Assembly (NCBI GenBank): GCA_963082975.1
Contig: OY720345.1
Span: forward strand, 58,200,528 to 58,264,527
Reading direction: 5' to 3'
DNA from: Labia minor
Taxonomy: Eukaryota > Arthropoda > Insecta > Dermaptera > Spongiphoridae
DNA length: 64,000 nt
Shown here: piece after piece, positions 1-11,389 of the stretch
Layout of the letters: each line of letters opens with the position of its first letter
How positions within the stretch are numbered: the first letter of the stretch is position 1
Position numbers and translations under genes: made by a program
The notes under the pieces: generated by a model
The model's input: the letters and a program-made list of their open reading frames with translations, nothing else
Told to the model about the DNA's origin: nothing
Databases searched by the model: none

Positions 1-1252
1 TTGTGAAAACATTTAAATTATAAACTTATCCAAATAATATTTCCTAAAATTTATGTTAGTATTTTAAAAGAATTTATTTCTAGTTGTGGAGTTCGACGGG
101 TAGGGACGAAGGACGGGACGGAAATAGACGTAGGTTGCAAAAATGATATATTGCGACGTGATATATATAATAAGTTCATTATATCGTCTTAATATATCTA
201 TAATCCCTGTTGAGATCGAACTGCCTATTTACATGTTTATTTACACCTATATACCATACGGTAAACAGACCATCTAACAGACTAGTAAACTCTATTGTTT
301 CCGCTGTAACAAAGTTTTTGACGCCACCATGCGAAAAATCGGGCTTGTGTTTATATATTTTCGTCTTTTTTTTTTTTATTTTATTGTGAATTTAAATATT
401 ATAGATTTTCCAGTTAAGTGAAAAAATATTTTTTCAGAGATAAAACTAATATTTAAGCAATCAATTATACTTTTTTCAAAAATGTATATAAGTTTTATAC
501 CCTAATAAATAAGTTTTCGCTTAGCTGGAAATCCTACAATCTTTTATGTCATTTACATATCTAAAATAAACGAATAATGTTCTATGTAATATATAAGATT
601 TATTTGAAAATAAATGAAAATTATAAAATGCTAATTACAAATTATGTTATGAGTAAACACTAGTAATCATATCTTTTTCACACATTGTTTTGTCATATAT
701 TGAATTTAATTTTCGCAATAAATTAATTGCTCAGTATTTTAATACATTTTTGCTCAGTAAAAAATTCCAAATGACCATTATTTTATTGTTTTTTCGCACG
801 GTAAAATATTTTAAATTCGCTCAGTAATTCATGCCTAGTAAATTAAATAAAATCGTTCAGTATTTGATGCTCTGTGTAAATCACTGAATGTACAGTAAAT
901 TTTCTGTATTATAATATTGATGAATTCCTCCATTCTATTTAAATATAGGTATTATTTTAATTTTTTTTTTAATTTACATTTTTTAGAAAAATTATTTAAA
1001 TATATAAATATAATATATATTTATATCTGGTATTACATCGCTCAAGAAAATATAATGAATTTGTTATTATTTACTTTTTTATGTAGATTTATAATTAAAT
1101 TTAATTTTGAAATATTGATACAAGAAAAAATTTCGGCTCACAAAAATTTTCAGTGGTTCTTAACAAAAAATGTGAAATTAGGATAGCATTTTTACCGATA
1201 TGTACAAGGCAATATGTATTGTAAGCACAGACCATTGTAAGTATAGACACTA
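1..1252. other. AT-rich noncoding stretch
   Basis: No coding sequence is recognised. The stretch is very AT-rich with homopolymer runs. It includes one copy of an interspersed repeat (540-760) listed separately. The 89-codon ORF at 917-1186 has a low-complexity composition typical of chance ORFs in AT-rich DNA. Confidence 0.7.
540..760 (+). repeat. Interspersed AT-rich repeat, family D
   Basis: Diverged copies of the same text (a stretch like 'atgttctatgtaatatata', then a block around 'catatcttttttcacatatt') recur on the + strand at about 2620-2760, 11390-11580, 12000-12130 and 34800-34990. No coding potential or clear terminal repeats were seen. Family D is a label for this window only. Confidence 0.6.
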
Positions 1253-1905
1253 TAAAATAAGTTGACCTGTGGCCAGGTCCGAACCGACCGACGGTTTGAA
1301 ATAAATTAATTTTCAGCTACAGAAACAATTTCAAATAATTTTAAAATATCTATTAATGTAATAAAAAACAGATATGGATAGAACATAAATATTTTTAATT
1401 TTATTTTATTTATAATATATAGCTGAAGTAGCCGGCGTTGCCCGTGAGGCTGTGACGTCATGAAGGGCTGGGTGACGTCATATAATTTTAAATTAAGAAA
1501 AACATAATGAAGATGATTTTTCCCGAGGATAAAACCAATACATTCGTGGTGATATGTAAAAAAATCTCCTCATGTGAAATTTGGTGTGAAAATAACCCTT
1601 CCCTTCCTATCGTCGTTCGCTAATACTACCACTTCCGGTTTCCGGATTTGCACCAAAAGTTGATCAATTCATCCCACTGATGCATTAAGTAAATATACCA
1701 AATTTCATCAAAATCCGTTGAGCCGTTCAGGCTGTACACATCTATACGGACGGACAGACGGACGGACGGACAGACATCATGCTAAAAGTACTTTTTTCTG
1801 TTAAGAAAATGCTTGATTCGTGGAGATATGTAAAAATCTCCACATGTGAAATTTGGTGTGAAAACAATACCTCCCTTACTATCGTCGGTCGGTAAAAATG
1901 AAAAA
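1253..1905 (+). repeat. Interspersed repeat, family A, copy 1
   Basis: This roughly 650-bp block reappears inverted at 39925-40565. Shared landmarks are 'ggtccgaaccgaccgacgg' near one end, two TGACGTCA boxes, a stretch resembling the common arthropod tail 'aaatttcatcaaaatccg', and a run of (GGAC)n-type repeats at 1741-1775. No ORF is recognised. It is probably a nonautonomous transposon or a retroelement 3' end; class not determined. Confidence 0.7.
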
Positions 1906-2986
1906 TTACTTACCTTTATTAAAAATGAAAAATTACTTACCTTCGCTAATTTAAAAAAAAATTTAAAATCTTACCTTTTTACTTATAAAAATAGACTTAT
2001 TTTAGATATATGTTTAATAAAATAATAGTTATAATGAATAAAAGCATTTTATAATTAACTCCACGAATATAATATGTACATAAATTCGAAATTGTGATTT
2101 GAAGAATAAAAAATAAATTTAACTTTATTTCAAAAAATCTTTCATATATCTTTCATTCAAAATTTTTTTTAAAACTTTTTATTTAATATTAATTTAAATC
2201 CCTGTAAACAAACGAATTAATTTTATATTAAATAATAAAATAATTTCTATAATAATAAAATTTTACTTACATCATAAACCATGATAATTGAGGTTTGATA
2301 TTAAAATAAATAAAAATCCTATACATTTTCCCAAACATTTTTTACAAGTCAAATTGGCATGTAGTGCGATCTGGCGTCTGCAGCACAATCGTTTGTGCGC
2401 CTGCAACGCCCTCCTTTGCTGCGCATGGAATGAAAACACGATTTCAACTCGTCCATTTGAGTATCCCCCTCCTGAAACGTATCAAACTTGGACATTCAAT
2501 GTTAATTTTTGAAACCTTGTTTTACCGCCCTCTTTAAGAGAACTAGGTACAGTTTTTTTCTATTTTTTTTTTAATTTTTTTTATTTAGAAGGAATATTTG
2601 GAATAAAAAAATTTCAGAATTTTCAGTTTAGTGAAAAATTATTTATTCAGAAATAAACTAACATTTGAACAATTAATTATACTTTTTTCATAATCTCACT
2701 AGTAAACATATCTTTTGCATATTATTTTGTGAAATCATCATAACAAAATTTTTTTTAATAAGTTAAAGCCTGCAACGTAATCAAAATTACATAATTCTAT
2801 TCACAAAAACTCTGATGATCTTACTAGTGATCACATCTTTTTTACTTATTATTCTGTTACACAATTTTAAGAAATGATGTAAAAGAACTTTATGCAAAAG
2901 TAATGTAACTTTACTAGTGAAATCATCACTATGTAAATGATGATTGAAGTGATGATTAAAATTAGTAGTACAATTGCTACTATTAC
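1906..2986. other. Noncoding stretch with one repeat copy
   Basis: AT-rich with no recognised gene. It contains a family D copy (2620-2760) and a short GC-richer patch at 2360-2500. A phrase after that patch ('tgttaatttttgaaa' with flanks) recurs near 11311, so the patch is probably part of another repeat. Confidence 0.6.
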
Positions 2987-3172
2987 CTGGGATGGGCAAG
3001 TTACTCGATTTTGTGTAATCAGATACAAAATACCAATTACTTCAGATTTTTGTAACGAAATACAAGTTACCAATTACTCACGGGTTTGTGTAACGAGTTA
3101 CAAGATACCAATTAATATTGTATTTGGTATCTTGTATTTCAAATACATGTAACTGATTAACGCCCATCTTTG
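2987..3172. mobile_element. Short hAT-like MITE
   Basis: A 180-190 bp AT-rich block bounded by imperfect inverted ends, GATGGGCAAGTTA on the left and TAACGCCCATC on the right. Such ends are typical of nonautonomous hAT elements. The interior is built from repeated 'gtaac..gttacaa' and 'accaattac' phrases. A clean 8-bp target duplication was not established. Confidence 0.55.
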
Positions 3173-3174
3173 AC

Positions 3175-4060
3175 TATTACTAAAGTTTCCTTATTATTAT
3201 GAATTTTAGTACTTATCTCTTCTATTTCTCTTAATCTAATGTTACTTATTTCTATCTGCTTAATACTATGTAATTTTAGTTCTTTATTATTGTTTATAAT
3301 GTCTTCACTTGGTAACCCTTTGGGGATGATCACTTCACTTTTGGATGTATAGGTTGAATGCATTTTTTGGTTATTAATTGAACACTCATTGTTTCTTATC
3401 TTGTATAGACCTTTGATTAACACTTTCTGTATATGGGAACAATTTAAAGGTATTTTTTCACTTTCACTTACACTTACAATAATAATATTTGAGTTTGGTA
3501 TTACTATGAATTTGGGAAAATATTTAAGGGAGTGCATTTCACAATTTTTATGGTTGTGGTTTATTATTAAGTTTTTTGTACTATTGTTAACCTTTTCAGT
3601 ATTAATTTTGCAATAATGTTTGTTGTTACTGTTTATACAATTCTCTGTATAGCTTATATCTAGGTGACTGACAATCAAGTATTCGAAAGGTTCGTTAAGC
3701 ATGTAGCGTCCGTCTTTTTGAATGACAGGTAGGGGAGTAAGTTGGTAGATTTGATTTTCTGTGCTTATACGCAATCAGGAATTTCTAGAATAATGTCAAC
3801 ATTGTTGTTGTCAAATTTGCAAAATGGTCTAACGAATTTTGTTGCTTCCCAAAAATTATCAATGTTAATGTTTATTTTATAGGATTAGGATGGATATTAA
3901 ATCGTTAAAGGGAATAATACTTTCATGGAGGGTGAATGAGCTACATAATGTTAAAGCCGTTTCTAGATTTTCGTGAAGCGTTATAAGTGAATTTATGTAG
4001 AGGGAAAGTTGCATTATAATATTAATCGTACTTTGGGCTGAATTTTCTTTCATGAATAGG
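3175..4060 (-). mobile_element. Retroviral envelope-like fossil (insect errantivirus / F-protein type)
   Basis: The minus strand encodes about 205 codons plus an upstream segment resembling the ectodomain of insect errantivirus Env and baculovirus F-type proteins. It has a 'LEnaLtl' type coiled segment followed by 'LISIL', then a Cys-rich stretch with several spaced cysteines and the phrase IPLNCSHIQK. It looks old and broken, and no flanking LTRs were recognised. It lies about 200 bp downstream of GLMP in the same orientation, separated from it by a LINE scrap. Family assignment is an inference from pattern only. Confidence 0.55.
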
Positions 4061-4074
4061 TCTAAATTTGATGA

Positions 4075-4274
4075 TTTCTTGATTCAGTACCGTGTGTAAT
4101 TATTGGACGGATACTGGTCTTATATATTTTTAGTTTTCCTTCTATAGATAGGTGTTTATTTTTCCAGATTAGGTTGTACAAACATCCGGAGATTCTTGCA
4201 CCTTTCACGACTTGGGCCTTAACCTCCTCTCTCATATCTCTCTTGCATGATAATCGAAATAAATCCAACGTCAA
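4075..4274 (-). pseudogene. LINE ORF2 C-terminal fragment
   Basis: About 65 codons resemble the segment after the reverse-transcriptase thumb in many LINEs: repeated transfer past 'ARISGCLYNLIW', then KLKIYKTSIRPIITHGTES, like the common 'K..i.ks.v.PvLlYG.E.W' motif. It lacks the catalytic RT region. The readable LINE sequence begins within about ten bases of the GLMP stop codon, so it probably replaced or invaded that gene's 3' UTR. Confidence 0.65.
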
Positions 4275-5468
4275 TTAACTAATGACGAATAGTTCGTCCT
4301 TTTTTCTTGATATTCTTCTCATAACCATTATTACTCCACTAATAATAATAAATAAGGTCGGTAAACCTAGACCAATACTAATTACTAAGATAACGAGGAG
4401 AGAAAAATTTTCGTTCGACGGATTACCATAACCATAAATAAAACTCCAAGAATTGAATTTTGTTCTTTTATAAAATCCATCTTCTTTGAGACCGAATGAT
4501 ATGTATGTTTTTTGTATTAAAAGATCATTAGTTGATAAATTATAACCGTAATATCTTAAAAGGAGTGAGTCAATAATTTGATCTACTGGATTTGGAAGAT
4601 TTGCAATATCATATTGATTAGTTTCAGTAGAATTGGAGATAGATCTCTCTTTGGCTATATATGCAACAGGTCGCCATTGAAGATAGCCTCCCGAAGAGGA
4701 ATACTTGGATTTAGGAGTTAATAAATTGACCATCGTAAAAACTCCGGGGGTGTGTTCGTCATCGAGACTTTTGTAAGGAACGATACTCATGGTGGAATTG
4801 ATAGAATCCTGGCTTGTTAGTATCATTTCCAGTGCAAAACGAGAATTATTAAAATTGGGATCAGTGGAGAATTTATCAATTTCTATTTCAATCAGACTGG
4901 CATTGGCTGAGTGAAGCAAATGTGGCAATTGGCAACTGTCATCCCGATATCCGAAATTATTAATCACAAATCTTAAGGTTCCTGTACGATTGACTGCCTG
5001 GCCTGACGCTTCAATGGACAAATCCATCAGATTTGATTCATTTTTATACTTTATCTTTTTCCAGTCAAATAAATCAGAACTAAATGCATTATACAAATGT
5101 TTATTATTCAAATCCATATGGGCTGTATCATTAACATCATTAAATTCAATAATCTTATTTAGAAGAAGACCAAATGTATAAAAAACATTACCAGAAAATT
5201 CAATTGGATTTATTTCTTGTGTTTGATTTTTTAAATTATTCCAATCAATTTTAAGATTTGTTTCATGTGTTGTTAATGCCAATAAAAATGAAGGTTTATT
5301 TGAAAAATCCATAATATAATGCAAGGTATTATTTGGTCCAATGGATTGAGTATGAATAATTAAATAATCATCACACGAGATAATACAATTTGGATTAATC
5401 GATGTGATAAGCTTTCTTTCAAGACAATAGACATTTTCAAGGAACAAAACAAGAAATAAAAATATCAT
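4275..5468 (-). CDS. GLMP: Glycosylated lysosomal membrane protein homologue
   Basis: A 397-codon uninterrupted frame, close to the human length of about 406. Residues 1-15 (MIFLFLVLFLENVYC) form a signal peptide. A long lumenal domain carries about ten N-glycosylation sequons. Residues about 355-383 form one transmembrane helix, followed by a short basic tail (RRISRKKDELFVIS). Family landmarks seen in order: GPNNTLHY near residue 50, a FSGNVFYTFGLLLNKIIEF block, LLHSANASL, SLDDEHTPGVF, QWRPVAY and SWSFIYG just before the helix. In mammals GLMP is a lysosomal membrane glycoprotein that partners and protects the transporter MFSD1. The ATG chosen is the one giving the signal peptide. The gene has no intron here, so either the lineage lost introns or this is a retrocopy. 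It looks intact. No promoter motif stands out in the AT-rich upstream DNA. Confidence 0.93.
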   Translation of the reverse strand: MIFLFLVLFLENVYCLERKLITSINPNCIISCDDYLIIHTQSIGPNNTLHYIMDFSNKPSFLLALTTHETNLKIDWNNLKNQTQEINPIEFSGNVFYTFGLLLNKIIEFNDVNDTAHMDLNNKHLYNAFSSDLFDWKKIKYKNESNLMDLSIEASGQAVNRTGTLRFVINNFGYRDDSCQLPHLLHSANASLIEIEIDKFSTDPNFNNSRFALEMILTSQDSINSTMSIVPYKSLDDEHTPGVFTMVNLLTPKSKYSSSGGYLQWRPVAYIAKERSISNSTETNQYDIANLPNPVDQIIDSLLLRYYGYNLSTNDLLIQKTYISFGLKEDGFYKRTKFNSWSFIYGYGNPSNENFSLLVILVISIGLGLPTLFIIISGVIMVMRRISRKKDELFVIS

Positions 5469-6499
5469 AGTTCTTGTTTAGAAGACTAGATATCTAAGGA
5501 ATAATAATATTTGATCTTTTTCTTTAATTTATTGTATTATTTTATTTTAATTGTTTTATTTAATTTTTATTATTATTACTTTATAATATTTTAATTTATT
5601 TAATTATTTTATTTTATTTCAATTGTTTTATTCAATTTTAAACAAATTTTATTTTTAAATTTTGAAAAGTCAATGACAAAAGATTTTAATGCTCACGGTT
5701 TTCCTTCTTGGCTCTTCAGTTGACTGCGCCCTTTGGATCGGATGATCCTAGTATTTGTTTGTCCAGGTGAAGTTTCAGAGCAACTGGTCCTTGTTAAGGC
5801 ACTGGTGATGATCCTCGAAGGCCTGGTGATGTCGTGGAGTGGTATTTGGAAGCTTAAGACTTCGTAGTGGGTTTTCTGCTTCTTGTGGATTTTCGACGTC
5901 TCGAAGTTCCTCAGGTCCCGTCGATTGCTTCAGGCGATCAAAAGCGGAAATTTCCACTAAGGTACTTCACTTGTACTATACTAACATATCGTATTATACT
6001 GACTTCTTACATTCTGTTTTTACATGTATATAGGGTGGTCCGCCGTGGAGAGGGAACTATTTTTGAGAGTGGGGACAAGTCATGGGAGATGGAATCTTCC
6101 ATGTAACAATGTTCAAAGGGTCAACTTAAAGGGATTCAGTGGTTATCCAATTGTTTTGATAATTACTTGTGGGTTCGAATCATTAGCCTTTGGACTTTTC
6201 GTTTATCATCTTATCTGCGGAAGTTGATTTTACAAATTTGATTTGGCTATTTGCCTATTTGTTTTTTCTGATAATCAGTCTTATGTTTATTGATTGTTTA
6301 TTTGCGTATCTTAATCATCACTTAATTTCACTGCATAAAATTGATATTTTCTTTATAAAGCTATTACAAATTATCAGTATTTAGATAAATTTTAATATAA
6401 ATAAGATTTAAAGTATAAAAAAAAGAACGAAGGGGAAAAAATTGAAATTCTCCAGGTGCGTCACTTTTTTGCGGGGGCAGTGTATATGAAATTACCATT
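5469..6499. other. Upstream flank of GLMP with an unassigned GC-richer island
   Basis: 5469-5690 is simple AT-rich DNA, the likely GLMP 5' flank. From 5700 to 6110 the base composition is much less AT-rich and short frames appear on both strands (for example minus 5775-5957, 60 codons), but none matches a family I know. A 'ggttcgaatc' string at about 6168 resembles a pol III B box without a foldable tRNA around it. The rest is AT-rich. Confidence 0.5.
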
Positions 6500-7130
6500 T
6501 TGCAATGTAAATCTTATCTTATTATGCTAGCTAAAATTGTATATATATATAGCCATGGGTTCTCAAAAACCGCTCTAACGATTTTTTTCAAATTCACACT
6601 AGATATAGTATTTATAAAGAAAAATTGATTTTTATTGATCACATCTCAGGAAAAATACATCTTAATTATTTATTTCTCAATTTAAAATTATATATGGAGA
6701 CGTCAAAAATGGCATCCATATTGAAATTTGACTCCCGCCTTTTTTTAAAGAATATTGTATTAATATTTTTTTATATTTAAAATATTTTAAAATTTTTTAT
6801 TTAATTTCGAAATAAAATTAAAAATATTTATTTTTAATAAAATATATATATATTTATTAATCTCTCTTAATTACTATTTTATATTTATTTATTCATTGTT
6901 CTTTTATTAATTAAGTTTTAGATAGTTTTATAATTTTTAATATTTTTTTATTTATTATTATTGAGTACTCCACGTTCCATTCATTTTAATCAGATTGATG
7001 CAATGATGCAACATTTAATAATTGTAATATTGTAATAAATTTCTATCTTGAAAATTGTTACATATTATTCAGGATATTTTAAAAACAATTTCTTTCTTTA
7101 ATTAATATACATTTTTTCTATTTCTAAGTC
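6500..7130 (+). repeat. Interspersed repeat, family B, 5' part
   Basis: It starts near 'cttattatgctagctaaaat' and contains 'aaaaaccgctctaacga', 'tttgactcccgcc' and 'tttattcattgttctttt'. The same landmarks occur inverted at 34790-34354 and 32716-32300, and a direct partial copy lies at 38590-38880. Noncoding. The rest of this copy continues at 7860-8102 after an unrelated palindromic block. Confidence 0.65.
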
Positions 7131-7309
7131 AGATATATTTCCAAATATTAAATAATTTTTGAAGTGAAAACTTCTTTAGCGGCGTTGAGCACTTTTGCGG
7201 GATGGGGAAAAAGTATAGAACTCGCGAGAGCGTGACCCACACAATGAAGCTAGCGCACATTACGTCTGCTTTCAAATTTCTTATAACAGAGCGCGAAATT
7301 TGAATTGTC

Positions 7310-7580
7310 ATTAGAACTGTTTTATAAATTGTTATCTCTAACATATAAATATATATTTATTATGTAAAGTTCATTTCATATATACATATATAATAAAAAG
7401 TATAAAATGTTTTTAAATATTGCAATAAAAGCATATTATATTTTAATATATAAATTTATTATGTAAAGTTCATTTCATATATACATATATAATCAAAATT
7501 ATACGAAATGAACTTCACATAATAAATATATATTTATATGATAGAGATAACAATTTATAAAACAGTTCGTATTGCAATAT
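7310..7580. repeat. Imperfect palindrome, arms about 75 bp
   Basis: The left arm at about 7310-7395 contains 'actgttttataaattgttat'. The right arm at about 7490-7580 is its reverse complement with few differences. A third direct copy of part of the arm lies at 7445-7490. The spacer is AT-rich. The whole can form a long hairpin and may be a fold-back insertion into the family B repeat. A (TA)n run follows at 7597-7620. Confidence 0.65.
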
Positions 7581-7859
7581 TTTAAACAAAGTTGTGTATA
7601 TATATATATATATATATATAAATATAAGTTACAAATTTGTTTAAAATATATGTTTAAAATAATATATAAGTTAGATATATATATACATATATACATGCAT
7701 ATGAAATTCATCTTTCTCGTGAAATAGCGCGAATTGACTGCCAATTTTGCTTTTTTAATTTCGAAAAGCTGCAAAGCACTTTTTTTGTATTTAGTTTGTT
7801 TTATAACCACTTGGGGCGCTAAACAGTTTTTCAAAAAACACTATAGAAAAAAAATATAA

Positions 7860-8102
7860 GTACCTATATATTATATATTTATGTATTATTGAGGAGCACA
7901 AGTTCATTCATTTTAATCAGATTGATGCAAATGTGTAACATTTAATAATTGTAATAAATAATTAAAGAATTGTATATCAATATTTTTTAAAGGGTAGAGC
8001 GAGAGCTCGGTGTCCCAGGTATTATTATTACCAGCCAAATCCAATAATAATGAATCATTTTTTAACTTAAGTACCGAGCCGAAGCTCGGGGTCCCGGTAT
8101 AC
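7860..8102 (+). repeat. Interspersed repeat, family B, 3' part
   Basis: It contains 'cagattgatgcaa', 'aaagggtagagcga', 'ctcggtgtcccaggtatta' and the end 'ctcggggtcccggta'. An inverted copy is at 29836-30060 and a partial direct copy at 38730-38880. The GC-rich ends 'gagctcggtgtccc' and 'gaagctcggggtccc' resemble each other. Confidence 0.65.
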
Positions 8103-8109
8103 AATATAA

Positions 8110-8680
8110 AGCAATAATTCGAAAACTCAATTAGCTAGGTATTTATTAAAGTATTATATTAAAAAGAATAAATTGTAAAATATTTAGAAACAACTTTAAA
8201 ATTCAATTATTATTTTTGAATCGTGGAGTATCATTTTAACAAATATATATTTATATATTCATAAAATAATAAATAATTTATGTTATAACAATAATTTATA
8301 ATATTGTTATAATTCTATTTATAAATCTATACCATTATTTCAATTTTGGATTCAAACTTAAGAATAATATAATTCAATATTAAATATATGTATAGATTGG
8401 AGTGAATTTATTGAAATATATAAAATCTATAATATTCTCAATATTATATTTTTTGAATTGGTAGTTTTTAATATCCACTAAAAATATAAAAAGACAAAAT
8501 AAAAACAATATTTTTTTTTAAAGTCAAATCAAGATTCAAAATTAAAATAGATTTTCAAAGCCCTTTAAATGAGTTTCAAATTAATTTTTTATTAAAATTT
8601 AAAAAAATAATCAATTTTAACTTCACATAAATATATATTTAGAGAATTGATGACACAAATGTCATTTTTTTTTAAATTTA
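8110..8680. other. AT-rich stretch without features
   Basis: Nothing beyond AT-rich sequence and short homopolymers was seen. Confidence 0.6.
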
Positions 8681-8899
8681 TTATTTGATTGTCTGTACTA
8701 ATATTTCAATTTTAATAGTACATTTATTTTCAAACGAGGATGTTACACACGCCCGCCTGCATTCAAAGCATTTGTAATATTTTCTTTTTCTATAACATAG
8801 GCGACAACGTAAGCCGCTTTGTTTGTTTGTTCTCCATGAATTGCTTACAAACCTCACATTCATATCTTCATAGTTTTTTGATAAGGTATCCGGCAACAT
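8681..8899 (-). pseudogene. Cys-rich fragment, possibly a piggyBac-type C-terminal tail
   Basis: A 72-codon frame contains RCRLCYRKRKYYKCFECRRAC, with a C-x2-C ... C-x2-C spacing like the zinc-binding tail of piggyBac transposases (compare the recognised piggyBac tail at 51640-51720). No catalytic region is found nearby and the rest of the frame is not recognisable. Any Cys-rich zinc ribbon could look like this. Confidence 0.35.
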
Positions 8900-8984
8900 A
8901 AGCCGTTTTCTTAATATTAATATCGGTCACTTGCTTTTCTTTAAATTCTTCTTTTCGTGAAAATATCTGAGGGATATTTTAAAG

Positions 8985-9352
8985 AACATGTTTAAAGTGG
9001 GTGCCACGCGAACTGACAATCGACCAAAAACAACGACGAATCGATGATTCTAAGGACTGTTTGAAACTGTTCAAACGTAATAAATCCGAATTTTTGCGTC
9101 GATATTTGACAATGGATGAAACATGGCTCCATCATTTCACACCGGAGTCCAATCGACAGTCAGCTGAGTGGGCTGAAGCCTATTTTGAGGCTAAAGACAA
9201 ATCATATTATAAAAATGGTATCGAAAAATTATATAACCACTATAATCGCTCTATTGCCCTCAAAGGGAACTATATTGAATAATAAAAACAAATTATATAA
9301 AAAAAAAAAAAAATTCTATGCTAGCGTACGAATTTTTCAGCCCAACTGTTAC
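8985..9352 (+). mobile_element. Internally deleted mariner (Tc1/mariner) copy
   Basis: Reading from 8990, the frame gives KWVPREL, then KLFKRNKSEFLRRY and TMDETWLHHFTPESNRQSAEW, the segment around the first catalytic Asp of mariner transposases. It then jumps directly to the C-terminal phrase 'AYFEAKDKSYYKNGIEKLY' and 'GNYIE' with a stop. The middle of the protein, including the second and third catalytic Asp, is missing. A mariner-like 3' terminal repeat (reverse complement of 'TTGGGCTGAAAAATTCGTA') ends near 9352. The 5' terminal repeat was not found, so this is a dead remnant. Confidence 0.85.
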
Positions 9353-9488
9353 AAATGAATAACGAGGAATTTTATATAAATTTTTAAAAATTAATTTATT
9401 CGTTTTATTGATTAGATATGAATAAACCATATAATCTATATTCAAGTAGGGATATATAAGAATATTGTGATGTAATATAAAAGTAATA

Positions 9489-9830
9489 TATTCGAGGTGT
9501 GTCTAAAAAGTTCGGTGAATGCTATAATAAAAACATAAAAAGAGAATGTTAATTGTATTTACCTTCACTAGCCACAACAGACTTCTGACAACGTTCGTAT
9601 AACACTTGAAAACTGTTTGAGAAGTCTTGATGTGGAATAGTGGAATCGTTATAGCCGTCACAACGTTCAGGCTGGCAATCCACAAGCAGGATACCAGAAA
9701 ACACTGAACGTGTACGAAAGATGCTAACAAAAGATCGGCGTTTGACCCTGCGACTAATAGCCGAAGAATTGGGTATTACCAAAGACACAGTAAGTAATGT
9801 TTTCTGGTGTCCTGCTTGTGGATTGCCATT
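9489..9830 (+). mobile_element. Rearranged mariner remnant with head-to-head pieces
   Basis: The left end 'gaggtgtgtctaaaaagttc' is a mariner-type terminal repeat. The minus strand just inside it (9549-9640) encodes a mariner C-terminus ('LYERCQKSVVASEGKY'). The plus strand at 9707-9795 encodes the N-terminal helix-turn-helix ('RRLTLRLIAEELGITKDT'). About 28 bp around 'ggcaatccacaagcaggata' (9672-9702) reappear inverted at 9800-9829. The two ends of the gene are therefore in opposite orientation, as after an inversion or fold-back repair. Confidence 0.75.
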
Positions 9831-11389
9831 ATTTTTTTATGCATTTAATATTTAATGGATTCTAAAAACTTTTATTCAATTTTTATTTATATTTTAATGG
9901 TGATTAATATTGTAGGAATATTCTAGTATATAGTACATGTATACATTTACTTCTTCATTAAATAGGTTTCTCATTAAGTGTTCGAAACAAGATGTGCTTG
10001 GTACAGGTGATTAAATTCTAAATCTTTATATCAATATCCCTAGACAATCTTTTGATCTCGAATTGAACCCTTTCTAAGGGTTTATATTTGATTAACGTTA
10101 ATAAAATTAAATCGCTTCTCTTTCAATAGTCTATTATTGATTAATATGTCCTATCTATTGGATTTCCAATAGATTATTTCGAAAATGTTAGAATTATTTT
10201 TTTTATTCTCAAATTGAGATAAAAGCTTTAATAATAAAGAGATAGCTTGTTCAGATTCACCCCCACTCCCTCTCCCCCTGTCTGCCATTCGTTTTATTTC
10301 AATTATTACCAGAAAATCGTTTCATTTCAATAATAATTCTTTTGTTTTTCTACATTATTCGATTTATGTAAAATACAAAATCATTTTATTTTAATTATAT
10401 TTTATAAAATTACATTTATATATTCTTTGAAAAAATTATATTTATTTTCTTTGAAAAAAATTGAAGATGAAATTCGACAAATTAAATAAATGAATAATAG
10501 CAAATTACAAAAAAAAAAAAAAAAAAAATAAAATTGTTTGTTTTATAACTCGAACGCAATTTTAATAAATCTAATTTCATTGTCTGAATGTTTATTTTAA
10601 ATGAGATCGTCCATTTCCATTGAGATTATTCTTTTAAATTTTTTTTTTATTTCCTATATTTTATTTTGAATATTTATCATAAGTTAGAAATGTTCTCTGA
10701 ACAAAATTATCCATTCAATGACGAAAGAGATAAATAAACATTAGGGCGGAAAAAACAGGAGAACAAACCGTATCCAAGTGGAAAAATATGTACAAGATTA
10801 TTGATATTTCCCCTTAACTTGTTTGAAAGGATATGAGATGAGTTTCTTCCTTGGAGCAAATGTTAACATTTAACCCTTTCCTTTTGTTTACCAGTCGGTT
10901 CACCTTTAAACAAGAACTTTAAATTTAAAATAATACACTCTATGACAAACTTTCAAAGTTGTGCTACAAAAAAAAAAGGTAAAAAGTGTTTTTGTTTACT
11001 TTCTTATGTATAACATCCTAAGTAGAATTAAGAAAATAAATTTTAAATTCTTATAAAATTAAATATATAATGTTTTGGAAAAAAATAAATGATCATATTT
11101 AGCACTTTTATATGTAACTAACTTCTCAGAGCAGTTTGAGTGATCTTTGAACCTTGCCTCCTGTATCCTCAAAGTGATATATAGTGTAACGTTTTTCCAA
11201 GTATAACTCATCGTCCAATACTCTTATCACTAATCACTGAGTCAAAAACAACTATTCATCTATACTTACCTCAGCACAGACCATCCTTATCAGACTTACC
11301 AACTTGATGTTAATTTTTGAAATCCTGTTTTTAGCTCTTTCTTGGAATGTGAAAAAGAATTAATTTAAATGTTCTATGTACAATAAAAT
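9831..11389. other. Long AT-rich noncoding stretch
   Basis: No gene is recognised. A poly(A) run lies at about 10509-10528. A C-rich patch at 10260-10290 and less repetitive DNA at 10740-10920 could be unique host intergenic sequence. A phrase near 11311 is shared with 2500. Confidence 0.6.

Noticed and set aside
6120-6230. tRNA-like B box (ggttcgaatc)
   Set aside because: The arms around it do not pair and no acceptor stem forms; at most a decayed SINE.
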